Shown: positions 58,216 through 64,000 of the stretch, piece after piece
Numbering within the stretch: position 1 is the stretch's first letter
Layout: every line of letters starts with the position of its first letter
Notes under the pieces: generated by a model
Databases searched by the model: none
What the model was told of the DNA's origin: nothing
Seen by the model: only the letters and a program-made list of their open reading frames with translations
Assembly (NCBI GenBank): GCA_964017155.1
Contig: OZ024862.1
Span: 35,191,190 to 35,255,189 of the forward strand
Length of the DNA: 64,000 nt
Direction of reading: 5' to 3'
Source: Oasisia sp. SBJ-2009
Taxonomy: Eukaryota; Annelida; Polychaeta; Sabellida; Siboglinidae
Translations under genes and position numbers: made by a program

Positions 58216-58751
58216 GCCTATTTGTGCCTTTACTTGCTATGTGTATAACTGGGTGTTTTGTGCATGGATGTTTACCTAGTTCTTTGTTATCTGTTGTGCT
58301 GGTTCTTATTATCAAAGATAAATGTAGCAAGATTAACAGCAAAGACAAGTATAAACCTATTGCATTAGCTAGTATTGTGTCAAAAAAAATTGAAAACATT
58401 GTTAGACAGAATGTCAGTTACGCGGTCAACAATGTCCAATCAGTTTGGATATGAGAAAAAATATGGGACAGACTTATGTGTATTTATGTTTTAAAGGAAG
58501 TTATTGACAGACATAGGAGTCTAAATGGGTCTATCTTTACATGTTTTTAGATGCTTCTAAAGCCTTTGACAGAGTGAAACATTCTATCTTATTTCAAAAG
58601 TTGATTGACAGGGGAGTGCCTGGATATATTGTTAGACTGCTTATATATTGGTATTCGAATCAGACTATGTGTATAAGATGGTCAGGCAAATTGTCGGAAC
58701 ATTTTGGTGTTACAAATGGTGTCAGGCAAGATGGTATACTCTCACCACACC

Positions 58752-58831
<80 letters not shown>

Positions 58832-59370
58832 ATGATTTAACCATAGCTTTAAACAAATGTAACACAGGGTGTATAATACGTAGTACAACTATCAACCATC
58901 TTATGTATGCTGATGACTTGGTAATTCTGTCCCCATCTGTATCAAGACTGTCTGAACTGATGCGCAGGTATGTCGACTCTATGGGTTAAATCATGATATC
59001 AAGTACAACTCCAAGAAAAGTGCTGTGTTAATGTTTAAAAGTAAATAAAAAAATTATATGAAAAATGTTGATGTTCCATCGATTAATGGTGAAAAAATCC
59101 AGGAAGTGGATAATGTGAAATATTTGGGTCACTTTATTTCTGATACATTGCGTGATGACAAAGATATCTTATGCCAATGCCGACAACTATATGCTAGGGC
59201 TAATATGCTATTGCGAAACTTTTACATGTGTTCCATTGAAGTGAAGCTGACTTTGCTTAGAACTTTCTGCTCTCCCATGTATACTGCTTAGCTGTGGTGG
59301 AATTTCACAGTAGTAAGTGTACATAAACTTCATGTGGCTTACAATAATGTGTTTCGCTTATTGCTGAATC
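58216..59370 (+). mobile_element. Palindrome spacer: middle of a LINE reverse transcriptase
   Basis: Frames read VHGCLPSSLLSVVLVLIIKD, KYKPIALASIVSKKIENIV, MFLDASKAFDRVKHSILFQK (block A), FGVTNGVRQDGILSPHLFN (block B), MYADDLVILSPS (block C) and VKYLGHFISD. Several stops and shifts occur. An (AT)n tract of about 70 bp (58759-58828) has grown exactly where block B runs into IY-MDDL, and it breaks the frame. The coding sequence continues past 59370 into the right arm (QPKYCSASTMFVEYHVPDSK, AVIRNLV, stop, KFMRRIDALIISW), so the right junction is native and the left junction at 58215/58216 is the rearrangement point. Clade not assigned (Rex1-like possible). Confidence 0.8.
58759..58828. repeat. 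(AT)n microsatellite inside the RT coding region
   Basis: The tract seeds from codons like AAT ATA TAT ATG at the FNIYMDD position of the RT and expands to about 70 bp. Confidence 0.95.
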
Positions 59371-60011
59371 AGCCTAAATATTGCAGTGCCTCTACCATGT
59401 TTGTAGAATACCATGTACCAGATAGTAAAGCTGTAATTAGAAACCTTGTATAAAAATTCATGCGGAGAATTGATGCTCTTATAATAAGTTGGTAACTGCA
59501 ATTATCAACAGTGATATAAAATGGCAATCCAGGATAAGACGACATTGGATCAAAATGTTGTATATACATAATAGTTTTTGATTGAATGTATCATTGTGCA
59601 ATGATTTTTCTCTCTATTTACCATGTGCAATACTTTTATATTTTTCTAGTCACTTGTATTTTTTTATGTTTATGTGGACATCTGTATGTACTATGACAAT
59701 CTGAAATAAAGATATTGAAAACACACACCACCATAATATTTATGCACTGATACAGGGCTCACTCCTATCGTTACTGTATCATTTCTACTCTACATAAACG
59801 ACTTAATTAATGCAACCCAATAGTTATATTCCGATGCCAATGACAACGTTACTTAATATAATAATTACAATTATTTGTGATGAACGTTTGACGATGTCGA
59901 TAATCTTATTACTGATAACTGGACTGGACTCTGGTCTCAGCTCCTGTCCCGAGTCAGCACTGCCACTGACTGAGTCGACTCGAATTTAGCCTTTTTGAAC
60001 ACACCTTTTAA

Positions 60012-60868
60012 AGGACAAAAAAGTTAACTGTTTCGTGGCATACACCTAATAGAGTTAATAAAAAGTAACAATTTCCACATATACTCAATTTTTTTACGCC
60101 AGCGGTTTACCAGAAAAATATTTTTTTAACACCCGGCCATCCAAATACTATGCGCTACCCCATCTTAGACGAAGAATGACGTCACGACGGTGATCGAGGC
60201 GCTCTCCACGTAGATTCCCTGCATGGGGTTTGGCTGTTGTCATGAAATGGCTGCAACTCGGCAACGCGCGTAACATGCTGATGACGGTAAATATAAAGTT
60301 GTCTATTATTGTTATAGCTGAAATCATCCCATCAACTGATGATACATGTCTACATCAAAGCATTTCTCCTCAAAATGGACCGAGCAAAGTGAACTGTACT
60401 TGGACTGGAGGGATTCCAAACAGTACGCCCGCAAATCACCAATGTGAATCCATTGCTTCAATACTACCGGTTGTTTCAACTATTATTGCAACCGTATGCC
60501 GAACACGAAGGCATAATTACTCAAGTTTACCATATATTTAACCACAGATTTAGATATACGTCTATAAGCAGCTGCTAGATGTCATGCCAACTGAACGAAC
60601 TGTCGAAGACTCGATGTTGTTGACCCTTAACAACGTCGCAGGAAGCTGACCGAGATATAGAATACCGCGCGCTGAATGGCCAAGCCAAGTTAACCCTTCA
60701 CCTATGGGGGCGTCTAGACCATCGTGGATTTCGTTAGAATTTTAGACTTTAAAGTCACATTCGGAGTAAACCGCTTACGTTAAAAAATGGAGTATATGTG
60801 CCGGAAATTGTTACTTTGTATAAACTCTATTAGGTGTATGACACGAAACCGTAGCCTTTTTTTGTCCT
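60012..60868 (-). mobile_element. THAP-bearing TTAA element, copy 4 (right arm)
   Basis: Mate of the copy at 56721. Flanked by TTAA at 60008-60011 and 60869-60872. TIRs AGGACAAAAAAGTTAACTG ... GTAGCCTTTTTTTGTCCT. Degenerate THAP frame on the minus strand. Confidence 0.88.
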
Positions 60869-61121
60869 TTAAAGAATGCTTCAGCGCTGCTGAGCGTACC
60901 CTTCTCTGGACATCGTCATGCTTGGCTACTGCCGGGTGGTGCACGCCATTGCTCATATAATGTCTCAGATAACTGTAAAACATCTCGGAAACTACAAACT
61001 TTCGCCGGTTAACAAACTGGTTGACACGCGCCCGCGCAGAAACGTCAATCGGAACGGTTTTAACGGTGGGTGCCGCGGGGTAGGAAACGTAAACATCCCG
61101 CATAGCAACTAGGGCCCGCAT
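60869..61121 (-). pseudogene. ORF split by the TTAA element, right arm copy
   Basis: Starts at 61121 (MRALVAMRDVYVSYPAAPTV) and stays open through RHYMSNGVHHPAVAKHDDVQ and RRVRSAALKHS up to the transposon, 84 codons. The left arm has an extra base and a premature stop, so the right arm version may be closer to the original. Without the element, the frame would carry on on its other side for about 20 codons. Function unknown. Confidence 0.4.
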
Positions 61122-61189
61122 CTGACTCGCGTATGCGCAGAAACGTCAATCGGAACGGATTCAACGCAGTGTCTAAAAAAAAATGTCCC

Positions 61190-62530
61190 ACTACCGGAAT
61201 ATCCCACTACCGCCATGCCCCAAACCTAGTCGCAATGCACCAACCGCGTAGTCGCAATGCTCCAACAGTATAGTCTCAATGCACCACTTTTGATCAGAAT
61301 GTCCCGGTGATTTTACCATTGTCAAACATTACATTTTATTATTGTCAAACTTATGTATATAATATATAATACAAGTATAGATATTATAACATTACATATT
61401 AAATGCATAATTAATAGACCTATAACAATTACGTTTCGTTAACTTTTTGTACATTATTGAAAATATAACTTAATTTATGTTTTGCCTTCGTATATTATGA
61501 CATATTTTAAGTAAAAAAATGAGTGCAGAATAAATCAATTGCTAATATCTAAGTATACAAAAATATTAAGCCACCGGCCAAGGGAAATTCAGCCATGGGG
61601 TTATATATAAAGCCGTTAAATCACCAGTAATTACAACAACACATCATGGCAACACGAAATTCGAAATGTATAAGAAAAATTCGATATCCCTGCGACATAT
61701 GCTCAAATGAACGTTTAACCAACGTCATCGAGTGTTCAGAGTGCGGTTGCTGGTCGAATGCGTCATGCATTCCCATGGACGAGGCATTGTTCAAGAGGTG
61801 GAGCAGTACGCCACACGACCACATGAACATATTTGTTGGTCAAGATACTCCACGAGGATGCATTGTTACTGCCATTACAGGTTAGACTAAGATGGGAAAA
61901 GAATTGTAGTAAGTTTGTGAAGCTTAGTATAAATTGTAAGGCTCTACTATAATCCTACATATTTTTTTCAGGATCCTGAATGTAATGTACCATTTGTGTC
62001 TATAATGTGTAAGTTGGCTTGTGTGATATAATTGCGTGTGTGTGTGCGTGTATTTGTCCCCTCTTTATCCCGACCACTACTAATCCCTGAAATCGATACA
62101 CTGCGATGGAATAATAACAAAATAACCGGAGCAGTGTGAGCGTTAATTACGGGTTGTTTTATTCCATCCAAGTTTCTTTTCACTTCTCACCCATTAACAC
62201 CATTTCTTTCTTTAGATTACTTCATTGTGCTGGATGAACTTTTTAAAGATGAATACAATAACAACACGATTTTACATAATTATGTTGATTTAATAAAATT
62301 GGCGTTCTTTCTGATTTCGGACTGCAGATTTCAAATAACTTTTGTGTTAAACTGTTCTAAAATATCCAGCAAAATTTTTAGATTTTACATAATATATAGA
62401 ATGAACGAATCAACACAAAAACATGCAACAGTCAAGCGAATTTATTTATTTTATTTTAGTATTACGTACTTATATACATATACATGCATTGCGACTAGGG
62501 CATTCAGGCACAGGGGCATTCCGACCATAA
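61190..62530 (+). mobile_element. Candidate transposon unit bounding the PHD-like gene
   Basis: The left border region (61187-61260) has CTACCGGAATATCCC, CATGCCCCAAACCTAGTCGC and AATGCACC. The right border region (62487-62525), read in reverse, has GGTCGGAATGCCCC, GAATGCCCTAGTCGCAATGC. These share CGGAAT-CCC and CCTAGTCGCAATGCA in inverted order, suggesting inverted subterminal repeats around the PHD-like gene. The exact ends and target duplication are not resolved. The left arm mate is at about 55055-56400. Confidence 0.4.
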
Positions 62531-62541
62531 CCTTGTTTTGA
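61646..62541 (+). pseudogene. PHD-like two-exon gene, right arm copy
   Basis: Exon 1 is 61646-61880 and exon 2 is 62216-62541, intron 335 bp (345 bp in the left arm). Same fingers and splice sites as the left copy: CDIC, ECSEC, ASC, ACAG|GTTAGA, CTTTAG|ATTAC. The exon 2 part after NCSKISSK reads as low-complexity, hydrophobic sequence and runs into the border repeats, so a real 3' end may have been lost. TATATATAAAG at 61600-61610 is a plausible TATA box about 36 bases before the ATG. Confidence 0.5.
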
Positions 62542-62809
62542 CAACGACATTTTCACACAAAGTTACGAAGGGAAAACCGGCTCGTTTATTGTGTATAATT
62601 TTTAAACATTAAGGTGGGTTTTACACAGTACTGACATTGTACGTGTGCTTGATATCTAGACAGTTTGTTGATTCGCTGATCCCAACAATAACTCTATAGT
62701 TGAGTTGGATCATGGATGTGACAGGCTCGTTCACGTAACCTAGGACGGTCGACCGTCGTGTGTATTAACGTTCCAGAACACCCGAATTGATACTTCTGCT
62801 AGTAGTGAC

Positions 62810-62815
<6 letters not shown>

Positions 62816-62872
<57 letters not shown>

Positions 62873-62945
62873 TATTTTACTGAACTAAGACATAACCACA
62901 GAGGTGGTTATAATCTTCTACCATCACTTGCCACAGGTCCATATA

Positions 62946-63003
<58 letters not shown>
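62816..63003. repeat. (AT)n(GA)n and (AT)n microsatellites, right arm
   Basis: Mates of the tracts at 54592-54758; lengths differ between the arms. Confidence 0.95.
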
Positions 63004-64000
63004 GATATATATATTTATTTATGCTTATATATATATATATGCATTATTCAAAGTAAGAAAATATTTAAATACAAATACTTTTATTATATTCTAAACTTTA
63101 AATACAAATACTTTTAAAATAATAGGTATTTAATCCAACATGAATTAAACACATTTTACCCAAGGCACTGAGACATAAACATTGGCCAGGCACAGCTGGG
63201 CAATGCTGTCACCTTTGATGTTGCCTCAGCTAAGCTAGATAGTTATCCCATAATTATTGGGGATACCAGTGTCAGCAGTGAGCGTTGCACCACAATTTGG
63301 GCTAGCTGGGTATTGACCAAGCAATACAGCCAATCACTGCCCGGTATCTGAGCTTGGGATAAGCAGTCCAAACTCATCTCTCAGGGAAGAAGTTTGTTTG
63401 CTCATTGCAACCGGTTTTCTTTTGCACGCACCCTCCTTCCCCAACTACTCCAGCTTAGACTGCCTACTGTTTGGATTGGTGGTTTCTGAGCCCCACATCT
63501 ATTTCGCTTAGATAGTTAATATTGGCATTCCCCATCGACAGCTATGTATGATTCATCTTTACTTATAAGGTAAATTGCCTTTTTCTATCTAGGTTGAGGG
63601 CAATGCCCATTGTCGTGTGTTTACTATTTACATTAACTTAGGCTAGTGTACTGGAAGATTTTATTAGTTACACAGATTGATACTGATTCTTACAGAATTT
63701 TAGGTCAAAAATATGGATTGCCATCCCAAAAATGTGGCATATTTGATCATTACTAACATTTTATAAAATTTATGACTATAAAGAACACTGTAATATTATA
63801 ATAATTCCATGTTATCAGAAAACAAACAAAACACCACTGATAGGAATACACACACTAACTCAATATAGTATTCTCATTCATACTAATTCCATAAACATAT
63901 AGTATTTCTAGTGTTCATAGCATGTTCAGGTTTCAGTTTATTTATAAAACAATTGCACTGGGAAGAATTGTGCCACATCCACAGGTAGCATTGCAGGCAA

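Larger units (their letters stand above)
59371..64000 (-). repeat. Giant inverted repeat, right arm (runs off the window)
   Basis: Mate of 53588-58215. The inner end includes the LINE C-terminus and 3' UTR; the rest is non-LINE DNA. It is cut by the window edge while still matching, so the true arm is longer than 4.63 kb. Confidence 0.95.

Overview
The window looks like nuclear DNA of a metazoan, most likely a marine invertebrate. It is AT-rich, has long (AT)n and (TG)n microsatellites, GT-AG introns, many non-LTR retrotransposons (L2/CR1-group, CR1, Crack/Daphne-like and RTE-like reverse transcriptases), a tRNA-derived SINE, THAP-bearing elements at TTAA sites, a hAT-like element and several short elements with terminal inverted repeats (TIRs). 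I could not fix the phylum. Most of the window is mobile DNA and segmental duplication. The only convincing host-type gene I can read is a two-exon CARD-only gene on the minus strand at about 36.36-37.51 kb.

Layout. 1-0.44 kb: a dispersed repeat (E1). 0.77-1.75 kb: a broken copy of an uncharacterised invertebrate repeat protein. 1.75-6.69 kb: a decayed plus-strand L2-type LINE, split by a younger minus-strand LINE (2.32-4.42 kb) with a nearly intact reverse transcriptase. 6.10-29.48 kb (unit U1) and 41.07-53.14 kb (unit U2): direct copies of one segment. Because they are paralogous, they serve as filled and empty sites for each other and date several insertions: a THAP/TTAA element (6811-7657), a hAT-like element (8819-9682) and a Crack-like LINE (11.2-12.9 kb) in U1; two TIR elements (41585-42117, 42764-43230) and a LINE 3' tail (44939-45197) in U2. 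U1 is further expanded by a partial inner duplication (13.5-21.8 kb, carrying a CR1 element with an SGNH-esterase-like ORF1) and an RTE-like insertion with an 11-bp target duplication.

Inside U1 and U2 lies a repeated unit with a TATA-like module and a tiny spliced reading frame of about 54 codons (exon 1 beginning MDAHCSNSGN, exon 2 ending in VFPSLSK). Its intron is about 668 bp and in phase in every copy. A second spliced Cys-rich frame sits at the right end of the same unit.

29.5-31.9 kb: segment D1, a foldback element F1 and an L2-type LINE fragment. 32.0-34.3 kb: three separate tandem-repeat arrays. 35.0-35.85 kb: another THAP/TTAA element. 36.1-37.5 kb: the CARD gene. 37.8-41.07 kb: E-family inverted repeats, a near-perfect 88-bp palindrome, D2 and a truncated F2.

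The right end (53.59 kb to the window edge) is one giant inverted repeat with arms of about 4.63 kb around a 1.16 kb spacer. The spacer is the middle of a LINE reverse transcriptase, and the LINE's 3' end runs into the right arm. Each arm carries a PHD-like two-exon gene, a divergent ORF split by a THAP/TTAA element, and AT/GA microsatellites. The right arm is cut by the window edge.

How the parts relate: almost all coding sequence belongs to transposons, and most of it is broken. The CARD gene fits innate-immune or apoptotic signalling and appears independent of the surrounding repeats.
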